Assembly: GCA_963576475.1 (NCBI GenBank)
Contig: OY754978.1
Location: 5,836,129-5,900,128, forward strand
DNA from: Molanna angustata
Taxonomy: Eukaryota > Arthropoda > Insecta > Trichoptera > Molannidae
Length of the DNA: 64,000 bases
Reading direction: 5' to 3'
Of this stretch, positions 19,471 through 31,835 are shown piece by piece; within the stretch, counting starts at the first letter, position 1, and each line of letters starts with the position of its first letter. The notes under the pieces were generated by a model that was not told the DNA's origin, made no database searches, and worked only from the letters and a program-made list of their open reading frames with translations. The position numbers and the translations under genes are program-made.

Positions 19471-20030
19471 TGAATAAATTGTCATTTCATTTTTCATTGA
19501 GTCTAATAATTATGACAATACACTGTAATAGACTGGTCGTTTACGAGCGTTAAATAATATGTCCCTGTTGAGTATAATAATATATCGATAAGACCTATTT
19601 TTTCGCTGTCGATAAAAATATAATCTTCTGAAGTATTCGAAGGCGCTGGAGACGTAAAAGATTAAGAAGGGGAGGGGGTAAATCTCCCTGTTCCATATTT
19701 CCCATCCCTTCAAATGTCCTCACCAACCGTTTGATAATAATTAATGAGCTCTTAGGGGCGGAATCTGGGTGAGAAATTTAATTCCTTATCCCAAAGTAAC
19801 ACACATACATATACGTGTATATTTGCAATAGGTAGAGTAAGTTTGTACTATAGAAATAAGCTACGTCATAACCAATGTATGGAAAGTACGCAGTTACGGA
19901 GATTGTTCTATAACAATTATGTAAGAGAATATCGGCCTAACCAAAATACAAATTATACATTTTATATAAACTGTTTTTGTTCATTTATTTCATATTTATA
20001 AAGACTGTGTTGTTTGAACATTTATATAAA
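19471..20030. other. AT-rich DNA, nothing recognised
   Basis: A purine-rich tract AAGGGGAGGGGG lies near 19668. No gene is visible. Confidence 0.4.
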
Positions 20031-20830
20031 CTAGTTACATGTTACACATGAGATCCAACTGTCGATAGCGATAGTATTACTTAAATATACGTAGGTACCA
20101 AAACTATAATCCCATAAATCAAAATTATTTAATATTTTAAGATATTATGTTTTTTATACAAAACTTGTTGGTATGTATGTAAGGATAGTATAGTATGGAG
20201 GTCAGTCCTTTTTTCCTTCCCAAAATATAAAAACAGCATTATCCAGCATTATATTATGTGTTTGGAGATTGAGTATCAAACTATTGAGAGTCCCCGTAGA
20301 AACGATGTCGTCACTAAATTCAATTTTTATCAAAATTTTAAAAAAAAGTTTGACTTGTGCTACTATAATGTATATATTTATTATAAAAAATTAAATTATC
20401 TAGTTGGGGTGTTTCGGCGTTTTAGTATATTTAAAAAAAATGGAAATAATAGGCAGTTAAATACAAATATATCAAAAAAAATGTTTTTCTTTATAAAAAA
20501 TGTTTAAGAAACTAACATTTTTATAAATAAAATTAATTTTGTATTTGTGTATATTTATACCAATATTCAACGTTCTAGATTTCTAGTTACATTGAAAAAT
20601 AAAGCAAAAATTAAAATATTGATACTGAAATGACTGAAATTAAAATTCAAAATTATGAGTATAAAAGTAAATGTATTTTAGGCTCTATGCATTGAACGGA
20701 TCAAAAGTTATAAGGGGGGACACACAGATACACTAAATGTTCTACTCCGAATTCTGAATATATATGCTGCGAAGCCTCTAAGTTGGTGTTTTTTGACTTC
20801 GAAGTAGAAAAAACCGTGAAAAATATACAC
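20031..20830 (-). mobile_element. Helitron-like copy 5 (diverged, 5' truncated)
   Basis: The 3' end is CTAG at 20031 with mutated flank TTACATGTTACACATGAG. The 5' end is lost beyond 20830. The microsatellite is reduced to about 12 bp. It is the most diverged copy and so probably old. Confidence 0.8.
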
Positions 20831-22226
20831 GTTTAAGCTGTTCAGAATGACCGGAAACAGACTCTCTCGCTCTGACAGCTGTTAAAGTATCTATTAACTT
20901 CTATTAGATCTGTGGTGAGATGACTTCTGTTTGTTTCTGTGTTGTCTATTATGTCAGCTGACATTGTATCTGATTACAATATGCATTCAAAAAGAGAAAA
21001 GAATAACATTCATAAATTTCCAATGAAAGGTCAGAGAGCATTACTGACTCCAGGTCGTCTTTCGATGAAAATATAACCCAAAAAGACTCGTGTATTATGA
21101 TAAATGATATTTTACATTTAACAACCCCCGATGATGCGGTCAGATTGAAACGCCGCTCTATAGCGTTCAGCTTTCTACACTTCTCCATATAAATTTAAAC
21201 TCTGCCAAATTTCAAACCCTTCGGTCCCCGCAGTTTAATTGAAAAGGGGTCCGAAGTATTGTTTCACGTATTAATATTAGGTCCTTACATATGAAATTGG
21301 CGTTTTGCCGTACTGGCAACTTTGATGGATTTTTGTATGAAACTTATATGTAACAAGAGAATTTTTTTAGGTTTGGCAATGTTCAGTTCTTTGATTTCAT
21401 ATTGATATAAGACTTAGAACAGATTAGCTTTCAATAGATATCAAAAAATTTCTTCATATGATATCACGTGTCAAAATTTTCAAAATGTTCTCACGCTCTT
21501 TAAAACAAAGTTTATCTACTTTTATTAAAATATTTCATACAACGAAAGCATTCTTCACCATACTGCATTAATATGTCTATCTTAATATAAAAATATACTA
21601 TCGTTAGAAAATTTATATTCCTGGTAGTAAAATTTAGAATGAATAAAAATATATATAATTAGAGAAATTTCTTATATTATATATTATAGACTATGTACGC
21701 ACATAAAATTCAATGTGATAAAAGAAAAATAATAAATTTAAAAATCATACCATATCCGCTTTTTCAATTATTAGAAATATCTTTTTTTCAATCTCGTTTC
21801 GCGTGACTGGCCATTTCAGCGCACTTCGTTAATGTAGGTATAGGTATGTATATGTTATGTCGGTAAAATGATTTCGATATTATCTTCTTACGTACAACAG
21901 AAATACATTCAAATATTTTACAAAAGAAGATTCATAAAAGAGGCACGCACAATATACTTCGTAGTGAAGTTATAATATAATGTATATTTTATATATATTT
22001 TAACTCAAGAAATACATGTTACTATACACCTGTAGGGGTATATTATCTCAGACCCCATATCAATGGTTTAGTTCATTATAATGATACCAAATTATAATTC
22101 GTCCAAATCCTCACATGACGATGATAATGTACAAAGTAAAAAGAGTGAATTTTATCTATTGAATATTTTATTTATTATCCTATGTGACTTATAGTATTGC
22201 TTATAGCCACATGACAATTTGTTGCA
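20831..22226. other. AT-rich DNA; one mariner-like terminal motif
   Basis: TTACATATGAAATTGGCGTT at about 21286 closely resembles the sequence beside the broken mariner at 32786-32815, so a mariner-derived end may lie here. A minus-strand open frame at 20949-21188 has no recognisable motif and is not called. Confidence 0.45.
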
Positions 22227-23181
22227 ACAACCAGATTATAAAGTATTACAACCAGATTATAAAGTATTACAACCAGATTATAAAGTATTACAACCAGATT
22301 ATAAAGTATTACAACCAGATTATAAAGTATTACAACCAGATTATAAAGTATTATAACCGGATTATAAAGTATTACAACCAGATTATTAAGTATTACAACC
22401 AGATTATAAAGTATTACAACCAGATTATCAAGTATTATAACCGGATTATAAAGTATTACAACCAGATTATTAAGTATTACAACCAGATTATAAAGTATTA
22501 CAACCAGATTATAAAGTATTACAACCAGATTATAAAGTATTATAACCGGATTATAAAGTATTACAACCAGATTATTAAGTATTACAACCAGATTATAAAG
22601 TATTACAACCAGATTATAAAGTATTATAACCAAATTTTAAAGTATTTCAACCAGATGATAAAGTATTACAACCAGATTATAAAGTATTACAACCAGATTA
22701 TAAAGTATTACAACCAGATTATAAAGTATTATAACCGGATTATAAAGTATTACAACCGGATTATAAAGTATTACAACCAGATTATAAAGTATTACAACCA
22801 GATTATAAAGTATTTCAACCAGATTATAAAGTATTACAACCAGATTAAAAAGTATCACAATGCAGATTATAAAGTATAATAACCAGATTGTAAAATATTA
22901 CAACCAGATTATACAGTATTTCAACCAGATAATAAAGTACTACAACCAGATTCAAAAATTTTACAACCAGATTATAAAGTATTTCAACCAGATTATAAAG
23001 TATTACAACCAGATTAAAAGTATCACAATGCAGATTATAAAGTATAATAACCAGATTGTAAAATATTACAACCAGATTATACAGTATTTCAACCAGATAA
23101 TAAAGTACTACAACCAGATTCAAAAATTTTACAACCAGATTAGAAAGTATTACAAACAGATAATCAAGTATTACAAAACAG
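22227..23181. repeat. 21-bp satellite array, about 45 units, with higher-order duplication
   Basis: The unit is AACCAGATTATAAAGTATTA plus C. Variants (ACCGG for ACCAG, TATTAA for TATAAA, TATTTC for TATTAC) recur at regular intervals, showing multi-unit amplification. A block of about 163 bp starting GTATCACAATGCAGATTAT is present twice in tandem (about 22851-23013 and 23014-23176). Period 21 with no in-frame stops leaves long open frames on both strands (heptapeptide NQIIKYY or VVILYNL); these are artefacts. Confidence 0.95.
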
Positions 23182-23971
23182 ACTGAAATCATAAACAGTA
23201 CCTATACATAGAAAAGTAAAAACATTACACTATGATTCAAAAAATATATACCTGCCTACATACATACCATTACGGCATATCTCACAACCAGCGACGGAGA
23301 TGCAGGTATGCATTACCTTATAAAAGAGAGCACAACACATGCGTGTATTTCCTCACACCAGTCTATTCTCACCTTAAAAGGCAATATTAAAAGGAAATGT
23401 TGAAGAATTTCTAAGTTCTTGTTTCAAGGACATATTCATCAAAAAACTTTATGGTTTCGGCGAAATATACATTATTTAGGCAACAAAAAGTTATCATCGA
23501 ATTAAAATAAATAAGTATATCAAAACAAATTTTTAACATCTCAATAGAGACGAAGATGGAATATTATATGAGAACCAGGAACTCAAGGCACCTACGGGTC
23601 TTACGACCTGCCATCGACTGGTTTACGTGATCAATTTATGCGCTTGCGCAACGTTCACCAATTAATCCTTCTTAATGAGTTCCTTATCAAAGCAATTTTT
23701 GAAAGTTCATGAAAATCTGTTCGTTTGAAAATAAGCTGAAAATACAACATCGCCATCTATGAAGTGACGAAAAACCTTTTTGTAACGCCATCTATTGAGA
23801 AATTGGTTTGTAAACAATGAAATCAACAGTCCTTATACATGAGGTGATAATGCTTTTGCATAGATGTCACCCCTGAACCATGTCAGAATTATATGTTCAT
23901 TTTTGGCTTGTTTACTTGCTTGTACCGATGTATATGTAAATATATAAAAACAGTTATCTCAGATATGCTTA
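23182..23971. other. AT-rich DNA with a single-arm foldback-family fragment
   Basis: 23530-23700 matches one arm of the 40434/44926 family (TCTCAATAGAGACGAAGATG, TTACGACCTG, TATGCGCTTGCGCAACGTTC). Only one arm is present. CGCCATCTATTGAGAAA near 23790 matches the middle of the 44926 copy. Confidence 0.6.
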
Positions 23972-24185
23972 GTATTTATTTTATTTTATTTTATTTTATA
24001 TTACTTCTCGGGGAACTAACAGATGCTATGTCAAATATTAATTTAACACGCACCCAATACAAGTTGCCACATTTTGGAAACTGACAGATTCAGACTGAAA
24101 ACACAACTCAAAACTGTGTCTCCACCGGGAATCGAACCCGGGATCAGCAGTCAAACACCTAACCAACTGATTCACGAAGACCGAC
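23972..24185 (-). mobile_element. tRNA-derived SINE (family S), near full length
   Basis: On the minus strand the head starts GTCGGTCTTCGTGAATCAGT with an A-box-like AATCAGTTGGTTAGG, then the B box GGTTCGATTCC and GGTGGAGACACAG. The body (TTGTGTTTTCAGTCTG, CAAAATGTGGCAACTTGTAT, GGGTGCGTGTTAAA, GTTAGTTCCCCGAGAAG) leads to a TTTTA-repeat tail at 23976-23999. Related copies lie at 32078, 35325, 51949 and 52236. Confidence 0.85.
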
Positions 24186-24894
24186 AAAGTAGTATGGTAT
24201 TGATGTCACTATTTTTCGACATTTGATTAAAAAAATGTATTTTTATTAAAATTAATACTAAGATTATGTCCCGTGTTTAACTGGTCGTAAAGAAGTTGAT
24301 GTACTCGTTATATCAGATTATAATGGGGAATATAATCGCGTGCCAGATGAAATACAAAACTCTAAATGTTCATTTATCTACATATATAGATAGACACTAA
24401 CCTATATAACATGTAGGTCCCTAACTACAAACGTTATGGCATAGTGTTGCGTTTGGCCCACAACTCGCCTATTTACAAAATCGAAGATAAGGGGCATATA
24501 AACCTAAACACCCCAATTTCAAATAAATTCCTCAAATATGTTAAACAGTGTGTTTCTTGAAAAAAGGCCTGGAGTATTTTCAACATTTCTCTAGTGAATA
24601 TTCGTCACACAATTTTAAAATTCAGCCTAAATTCCCCTTAAAAAATATTACAAATATCCTTTTTTCCAGCATTTTTTTTTAATTACTCCATGTGTCGAAG
24701 AGAAATAAATCTTTTATTAGCTTAAAGAGTGCATGAAATCAAAGTGAATGACCGATTAACTTGTTTCATTTTATGTTAGGTTTGCTTTTAAAATACAAAA
24801 AATCAACAAATTTTGGGTTTCCGATTATTTAAATCACGTATAAACCTTTTTTACGTAAGCGACAGTTACCCTTACTGACACGTAGGACTCGACA
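24186..24894. other. AT-rich DNA, nothing recognised
   Basis: No gene, hairpin or repeat match is identified. Confidence 0.4.
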
Positions 24895-25105
24895 AACAAG
24901 AGATTCCGGGTGACAGTTTTACAAAGCGTTGTTAAAAATCTATGGATACAAAGGTCAAGGAAAAAGTGACACATAATTCGCTGCACAACGTCGAAAGCCA
25001 ATTAATTTTATTGGTTATTACAAATTAGAGTATATTTCTGCACTAAAATTGGTTTATGCACAGGTTATGTCGAACGCAATCTTTCGCTGGGCGAGGTATG
25101 ACTTC
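24895..25105 (+). repeat. Dispersed repeat, copy B (pair with 14655-14880)
   Basis: It has the same ordered blocks as copy A (GGGTGACAGTTTTACAAAGC, GTGACACATAATTC, CAACGTCGAA, CTTTCGCTGGGCGAG). Confidence 0.6.
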
Positions 25106-25224
25106 ATAGTGCATTAGGCGGTTTTAATATATCATGTTTTCAATCACTAGATTTAGCGTGATATGTCCTCTTAGATTATGTTTCGTTTGCGTATTTCAAT
25201 ATAAGTACAAAGGGACGTCTGTAA

Positions 25225-25292
25225 TAACAATTGATAACAATTGTTATTAACAACATGTTGTTCGTGTTGATAACAATTGTTATTAACAACAT
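25225..25292. repeat. Tandem pair of palindromic TTGATAACAATTGTTATTAA units
   Basis: TTGATAACAATTGTTATTAA followed by CAACAT occurs twice, separated by GTTGTTCGTG. Each unit contains the palindrome ATAACAATTGTTAT. Confidence 0.8.
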
Positions 25293-25344
25293 TTCCGGAG
25301 TTAATATTTGTGGCACATTTATGAAATATGCTGTTTCATCTCTA

Positions 25345-25610
25345 CTGAATTATGTCGTATTCTTCTTCGTCAGTCTTCCTTCGTCCAGCTATGAATATAG
25401 GCCTCCCCCTGAGATACAGCTCCACATCCTGGGCAGACCGCATCCATACGCCTCCAGCCACTCGTCTAATATTGTTAAACCACCTTGTTGGAGGCCTTCT
25501 AATACTTCTTTTGCCTGTTCTAGGTCGCTATTCCAGCACTTTCTTAGTCCATCTGGAGTCTGTGGTCTGTAGCTCCACTTCTGGTTGGCAACCTTTTGGA
25601 AAAGTCGCGG
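25345..25610 (-). pseudogene. LINE reverse-transcriptase tail fragment
   Basis: The minus-strand translation contains SIRRPPTRWFNNIRRVAGGV, then WMRSAQDVELYLRGRPIFIA. This is the GRPPTRW...AGS.WMQ.AQDR.W..L.EAY type of LINE tail. Plus-strand open frames here are shadows. Confidence 0.65.
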
Positions 25611-25879
25611 TTATTTTGGTTTTCTCTCTTATCTACAAGTTATATCTCTTAACGAAATACCCAGCATTATCATTTCCATGGTTTTGCGTTACTCTAAGTT
25701 CTATAGCATTTTGTTTGTAAACACAAGAGTTTCACAGCCATTCGTCCGAGCCGGGAGAACGCGAGCGTCAAAGACTTTATTTTTTTAAGGTAATTGGCAT
25801 ACTTTGGAGACTTAGTCCCATATCCAGCTCAAATTAACGAATCGAAAATAAAAATAAAACACGAGACAGCGAATCGAAA

Positions 25880-26200
25880 ATACAAATAGGTGGTCTTCCG
25901 GGTAGACGGCAATGAGAAGATATTTCATTTGCTGCTATAATTATACCAAGTCTATCGCTGTCCGATCTGGCTATGTGGTCCCTCCAATGTCTTCTTCTGG
26001 ATCTACTCCACCGAAGGATGTCCTCTATTCCACGTGTTTTTCTTATTTCAACATTGCGAACACGATCTCGGAGAGTATTTCCAGTGATTTACCTTAGAAC
26101 CTTCATTTCCGTTGTCCTTAGGAGCCCCTTGGTTCTTACAGTGTCTGCTGGCGTTTCCTCGGCATACATTATGATTGGTCAAACGCATGTCTTATATATT
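25880..26200 (-). pseudogene. LINE reverse-transcriptase tail fragment
   Basis: The minus strand reads as a LINE C-terminal region (DRVRNVEIRKTRGIEDILRW, then SRRHWRDHIA), similar to the fragment at 16962-17166. The catalytic core is absent. Confidence 0.6.
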
Positions 26201-26727
26201 TTATTTTATTTTACCTTATTTGGGAATATTAATATTCTACATAGACAATAAGCACAAAATAAAAAGGAAATATAAAATTAGACCAATTACAACATGAACT
26301 TTGGTTAAGGGTGGTGAGAAGGGAAGGCTGGGAGGAAATGCGGAAGAAAAATAAGGTGATAAGGAGAAGGAGTTGAAAGGAGATTAAGTTATGTGTTGAG
26401 TGTGTGAGATGGTATTCAATACTTGTTTAATCCTTTGTACACTTGAGTTAAAAATATCAATCTGATTAAAGTTTGAGTTGAAGGAGTTTGTTGATCTATA
26501 ATAAATGAAAAAGGGATTTTTGGAGTTTGTATTGACCTTACTGTCAATACGCAAGTGTTTATTTGTCCAGGACATATTTTTTGGACATCAGATACGGTAG
26601 ATGCTTTATTGGCTTGTTCGCGGACCTCAGTGTATATACCCGTGTTAAAAAATTTCGTTAAGTGTTTCGATATTTGTAACATTATTTCTTTCTCTTTCTC
26701 TTCCTCTTTCCATACTATATCAGAGAT
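26201..26727. other. AT-rich DNA with an unassigned minus-strand open frame
   Basis: A minus-strand frame at 26416-26682 contains LQISKHLTKFFNTGIYTEVR. It could be a further LINE tail but I cannot place it confidently. Confidence 0.4.
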
Positions 26728-28397
26728 CTATCAACGAAGGTCATGTATCAAAAACGTGGAAACTGGCTTATATTACCCCCGTGCACAAAAAAGGATCTAA
26801 AATAAAAATCACGAATTATCGCCCTATCTCCAAACTCTGTATAATTTCTAAAATACTCGAAGACATAGTACGTGAACAATTATATGCGACTTTCAAAAAT
26901 TTATTCAATCCCTCACAGCATGGCTTCCTTACAGGTCGCTCCTCTGTATCAAATCTGTTGCTTTATGAAGAATTCTTAACTGAAACCATGGAAAAGGGTA
27001 ATCAGGCAGATGTTATTTACACAGATTATAGTAGATGTTTTGACCGAATCGATCATAATTTACTTTTACAGAAATTGTCGAATGCTGGTATACGGGGTAA
27101 CTTATTCCGATGGCTCTCTTCGTACATCAGAAATAGATCGCAAGCTGTTGTTGCCAATAATTATATTTCTAGCTGGGTTGATATTCCTAGCGGAGTTCCT
27201 CAAGGCTCTCTCCTAGGACCTCTGTTATTTTTACTCTGATATTTGTTTCGTTTCCTCGTCAGTATTAATCTTTGCTGATGATTTGAAAATATTCAAATCC
27301 ATCAGTACTATTGACGATATTGTCGCTTTACAGGAAGACCTCATACGACTCGACGAATATTGTCTAAAAAATAAATTGGACTTGAATCCTATAAAATGTT
27401 CTTGTATCACATTCACACGCAAAACCAAACCAATTCCATTCCTATACAAATCAAAAGGTCATGAATTACAAAAGGTATCAGAAATAAGGGATTTGGGACT
27501 ACTACTTGATTCTAACTTATTATTCGACTCTCATATTAATTCAATTGTTAACAAAGCATCCAAGTCATTAGGATTCATTATGCGAACCTCAAAGGACTTT
27601 AATAACATCAAAACCTTGAAAATTCTTTACTGTACCTTTTTCAGAAGCAAACTCGAATATGCATCCCAAGTATGGAATCCAATGTATGATGTCTATATCT
27701 CTCGTATTGAAGGAGTACAGAAACGATTTATCAGATTTCTAAATTTCAAAGCCCGAACTTATCAAACTGACTAGTTATTTAAAATTATGTAAACAGCACC
27801 ATATTTTGCGTCTTTACAAACGTCGTGACACTGCTGACATGGTTTATCTATTAAAAATCTTGAAAAGTCAAATCGACTGCCCTGATCTACTTAACAAAAT
27901 AAATCTTAAGTTGCCTACTCAATCGCGACGCCATAATCCCATATTCTCTTTAAAACAAGTATCCACTAATTATCGACAAAATTCATTTCTTTGGCGTGTT
28001 TGTAACAATATAAATAATTCAATACTTAACTCACCAGAATTTGACGTATTCCAGTGTAGTATTACAGGGGCGAGAAATGTTCTTAGTGCTAAGTTCTTTA
28101 ATGATATGTAATTTGCTTGTGAATAGGTATGAACTTTTTTTTTATTGTAATTTAATATTTTCATTTTTATTGTAATTTTAACATTTATTGTAAGTAATAT
28201 TATGTTTACCTCAGCTGCAGGATGAAACTGTATCTATTACAGAAACCAAACATATTGTGATGTTGTATTTTTCATCCTGCAACTGATGGTATGGCCTATC
28301 AGCGGAGACCTATAATTGGCTGCTCGGTTGTTATCCCAATTGAAAAACTATAATGGATAGCTGTTGGTCTCCCAAAGAATTGTAAAATAAAAAAAAA
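26728..28397 (+). pseudogene. Broken LINE (reverse transcriptase) with 3' UTR
   Basis: This is a 5'-truncated insertion. The first frame gives SKTWKLAYITPVHKKGSKIK, ITNYRPISKLCIISKILED and PSGVPQGSLLGPLLF. A one-base shift near 27235 moves to the frame carrying the catalytic FADD (27271-27282). A stop at 27771 and a second shift put the tail (RRDTADMVYLLKILKSQI) in a third frame, ending at 28111. The 3' UTR has a 12-bp stem (TGCAGGATGAAA 28216-28227 with TTTCATCCTGCA 28270-28281), and an A-rich end lies near 28383-28397. The aspartate motif DYSRCFDRID is kept, so the core motifs survive but the ORF is dead. It differs from the intact LINE at 1-4961. Confidence 0.85.
28216..28281 (+). other. 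Stem-loop in the broken LINE's 3' UTR
   Basis: A perfect 12-bp stem (TGCAGGATGAAA / TTTCATCCTGCA) surrounds a 42-base loop, within about 115 bases of the A-rich 3' end. Confidence 0.7.
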
Positions 28398-29346
28398 TTA
28401 TCGGGTTGAAAGATAAAGTTAAAGACGGTTAAGAAATAATATCGATTATCAGTGGTGACAATACGAATATTGCCTTTCATTATGGCGAAAATAAAAATAA
28501 ATCCCGCATGTCATGTTTCGAGTGTAATATTTCTTGGTTATAACACCGATAATATCACATTACTGGCAACACTTAGCGGTCGAGTTGGCCTTAATTTCAT
28601 AGGGAAATCCTAACGTTTCTTTGAGTTTCAATAACACCACATAATTTATTACAATTACTTTATTGGTTAGCGAAGTAATAGGAGAATATTAAATTATTTA
28701 TATTATACTTAACTTTTCATTCTTATCATGTTGTTTGGCTATTTTTGGAGTTAGGCAAAAAGAATCGATTGTCAAACTTTTTCATTGTAACATCTAAAGA
28801 TATAGAACTCCATATAATAATTATATCCATGATATGGGTAATCGTGAGGGTTTTGATTTCGCCGGTTGGACTAGACTTGCCCCCCTGGTTAGTAAATAAT
28901 CGATTGCATAATCCAGGTGCAGACATTCATGTGAAGTTTATTAAAAGGATGTGAAATAAAATTATAATATAATTTACATGAATTAGTTTGTATTATCAAA
29001 TACAAATGGCATTTACATTAAGTGCCATGGGGTTCATCACATATTCTGAATGTTACCATGTAACGTAAGACGAGACTGGAGTGTGGGAATACACGCATAT
29101 GTCAAGCTTCTTTTAAGGAGTTAATCCACACCCGCACACCTGTCGCTAGTTACCCCACACTGTTGCGTATGCTCTGATGGTATGAATGAATGAATGAATG
29201 AAAAATACACTCTTCAGTATTCCTCAAAAGAATTCCAAAATTTCTAAAAAAATTCCACGTTCTCAGGTACATTATCAACCGCTATACAAAAAATACAGAC
29301 ATCCAGTTAAAAATAAACTGATTGACGTCTTGCAAAACTCTCGGTC
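28398..29346. other. AT-rich DNA with short AATG run
   Basis: A GAATGAATGAATGAATG run lies at about 29185-29202, preceded by a GC-richer stretch (29080-29180) that looks like an old LINE 3' end. No gene. Confidence 0.45.
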
Positions 29347-29850
29347 TTGATCTTGCATCATCATCATCATACGCGCTACAGTCCTGTGTGGGTCCTGGCC
29401 TCCTCCAGAATCCTTCTTCAACCGTCCTTCGCCGCTCTTCTCCAGTTTGTTATTCCGATGGCCCTTATGTCATCTTCTGTGTCATCCAGCCATCTTAGTT
29501 TCGGCCTGCCTCTACTTCTTCTGCCCTCTGGATTGATATTAAACCTTTTTGGGGATACGATCATCATACATCCGGCTGACATGTCCCAACCACAGCAGTC
29601 TACATACTTTAATGACTTGTACAATGTTGTGTTCGTCATATAATGCCTGTAGTTCGTGATTATATCGCATCCTCCAAAGTCCATTATCATTTACTGGACG
29701 AAAAATCTTTTTTCAAGATTTTCCTTTCAAATATCAAGAGGCTTTATGTCTTCTCTCTTTTTGTTAAGACCGAGCATTCAGCTCCATACACTACGACAGG
29801 TCTTAGAAGAGTTTTATAACTCAGGAGGTTAGTATTTTTTTATAACACCT
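29347..29850 (-). pseudogene. LINE reverse-transcriptase tail fragment
   Basis: The minus-strand translation includes YVDCCGWDMSAGCMMIVSPK, then GRRSRGRPKLRWLDD, DDIRAIGITNWRRAAKDG and a stop. The SRGRPKLRW.DD...NWR..A.DR pattern is the classic LINE C-terminal tail. The region up to about 29850 continues the match (LLRPVVVYGAECSVLTKRE). Plus-strand open frames are shadows. Confidence 0.8.
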
Positions 29851-31040
29851 ATCGCCAGCATATGGTCTTGCATACGGTCTTGATATTAATTTCCCACATC
29901 ACTAAAAATATATATGTATATAATGTAACACAAACAAAATTTTGCTTTTAAATAAATTATTGAACGCTGGATATGAAACGTGAATATTGAAAAGGGGTTT
30001 CGACGCTATGAAAAATGGCATTAAATTTATAGCATGGCGTGGTGTTGCGTTATTTTGGAGAATGGCGCATTTCCTCTACGCTATTGGCTGTGTATGTCAA
30101 CTGAATTTACGCCACGTACTCTTATATCAACTAATAAATTATTTATGTATTTTCAATTTCAAACAAATTTATCGAGGGATGTCAGAATCGTTATACTAAT
30201 TTTATTATGAAATCGTGTAACAATCAGTTCTTACTCAGCTGGATTTCTGTACTTTTTAAGTGGCTATTGGTAATAAATTGTCTATTTTTATTCCTTCAAA
30301 TATGATGGGCCTAGATCTATTTTTCTTACATACTTATATGTGTGTATCATTTGTACACAAATGAAAAAATAAATGTATACATATGTTTGTGTGTATTTTA
30401 AACTTTCCTTTTAATTGTGTAGTGTAATGTCTTTTTTTGTTATTTGAATGCTCAGGAGACGTTGATTGTTCCTACCTATAAACTATGCACAATAGCCATG
30501 CGGGAGATACCTGTTATTGGAGCACTGGAGATTCTATGTTTTTTTTTCATGAATTATTTGTTTGTGTTGTTCAGTGTTCTGTTGGTGTCTTTTTATATTA
30601 AATAAATAAATAATTAAATATTTTCAACCCTACATAATTTTAGCCAAACATCTTGAACGAGCTTCCGGTTACGCAGAGCGCAAATTTGTGTCTTTTTGCT
30701 TCGTTGGTTTATGGTGCAAATCGCCCCCCTTCTCAGTTAAAAGTTAAAGATATTTGGCATCAACTCTATCACAGTATTGGCTAATAAAGGAGGATTAGTC
30801 TATAACATCTATTTTTCAGCATGATCTTGCTGTCAACTTTATATTTTTTTTTACCAAATTACCACGACGCATTGAAAATCATTAATAAAAAAGGGTTAAA
30901 ACAAAAAAAAACGTTAACAAATCAAACATATTCACACAATGAAACATCGACATATGAATTAAAATGGGACTACCGTTTCAAATGCAAAGAAATCATTGAA
31001 ATCGGACAATGTTGCAAAGAATTATAACTGAACATTAACG
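29851..31040. other. AT-rich DNA, nothing recognised
   Basis: Plus-strand open frames at 29987-30199 and 30821-31027 carry no motif or splice evidence. An AATAAATAAATAA tract lies near 30600. Confidence 0.4.
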
Positions 31041-31225
31041 ACCGCCGTGGCACAGTTGGCAAGCCGTTCGGTTTCTGTGCGGGCGTTCTGGGTTCGATTC
31101 CCAGCAGAGGAGAAATTTATTTAAATTCATTTCTCACGCAAATATTGCTTCTCTGGGCTGGAAACACTGGTTGTTGGAAGAAATTGCCATACGGCAATAA
31201 ACTCGCCACTTGTTCAGGGTGCAAG
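31041..31225 (+). mobile_element. tRNA-derived SINE (second family)
   Basis: The head has A-box-like TGGCACAGTTGGCAAGCC (31048-31065) and B box GGTTCGATTCC (31091-31101). The body ends TTGGAAGAAATTGCC-ATACGGCAATAA, a block also found in the repeats at 13690, 38790 and 50870. The 3' end therefore appears shared with a LINE family, as is common for SINEs. Confidence 0.7.
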
Positions 31226-31498
31226 GAAGTGTTCAAGAAATATTTGGAATTGACGATATCCTCCTTTTTTGAAGTCTGTACACATCAAGTATAAAAACCA
31301 GAAATAAAATAGGTTTGAAAATAAAAAACTAAATTCGATAGTATAATCAGTGATTCGGGTTGGATTAATAGACAAAAACTGGCTTAATAATTACATCTCA
31401 ACATAGAACACAACAAAAACTAAATATGTAAAATTAAAGTCAACCTTCCGTCTCTCATAACTTGACTATACATAATTGTAACTGTTGCACCTTAGGCT
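31226..31498. other. AT-rich spacer, nothing recognised
   Basis: No gene or repeat is recognised. Confidence 0.35.
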
Positions 31499-31506
31499 GT
31501 GTTAAC

Positions 31507-31835
31507 CATAGATTTTTACTATAGTATACTAGATGTCGTAGTAAGCAAATTTTGTATGAATCGAAGTGAGTCATTTTTCCGGGGGATTTTTGTCGTTTTG
31601 GTTGGCAGACCACATCGTTTTTCTATAGAGAATAACGACTAATGTGAATTGTTTTCGGATTTATTTGTCTAAAAAACATTTTAATTGTTAAAGTTTAGAG
31701 AACAGTTATCTGGGATGTGTTGAAATGTGAGGAAAACTGAAATATGTTGCCAACCAAAACGTCAAACGCGCGATATTCCATGACTCACTTTTTGCACGGA
31801 GTACTACATCTAGTATATTATAATAAAAATCTATG
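31507..31835. mobile_element. MITE with 8-bp target duplication (GTGTTAAC)
   Basis: Terminal arms start CATAGATTTTTA and include TATACTAGATGT. GTGTTAAC flanks both ends exactly (31499-31506 and 31836-31843). An inner inverted pair (CGTTTTGGTTGGCA / TGCCAACCAAAACG) makes it a long foldback. An 8-bp duplication fits hAT or P-type elements; the ends do not show the hAT CAGNG motif. Confidence 0.8.

Noticed and set aside
20949..21188. 79-codon minus-strand frame as a gene
   Set aside because: No motif, no splice signals and no similarity to neighbours.
22184..22879. 231-codon plus-strand and 152-codon minus-strand frames
   Set aside because: They arise from a 21-bp satellite whose period is a multiple of three; heptapeptide repeats on both strands are not credible proteins.
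22227..23181. CRISPR-like array
   Set aside because: Units are contiguous 21-bp repeats with no spacers, in a eukaryotic genome.
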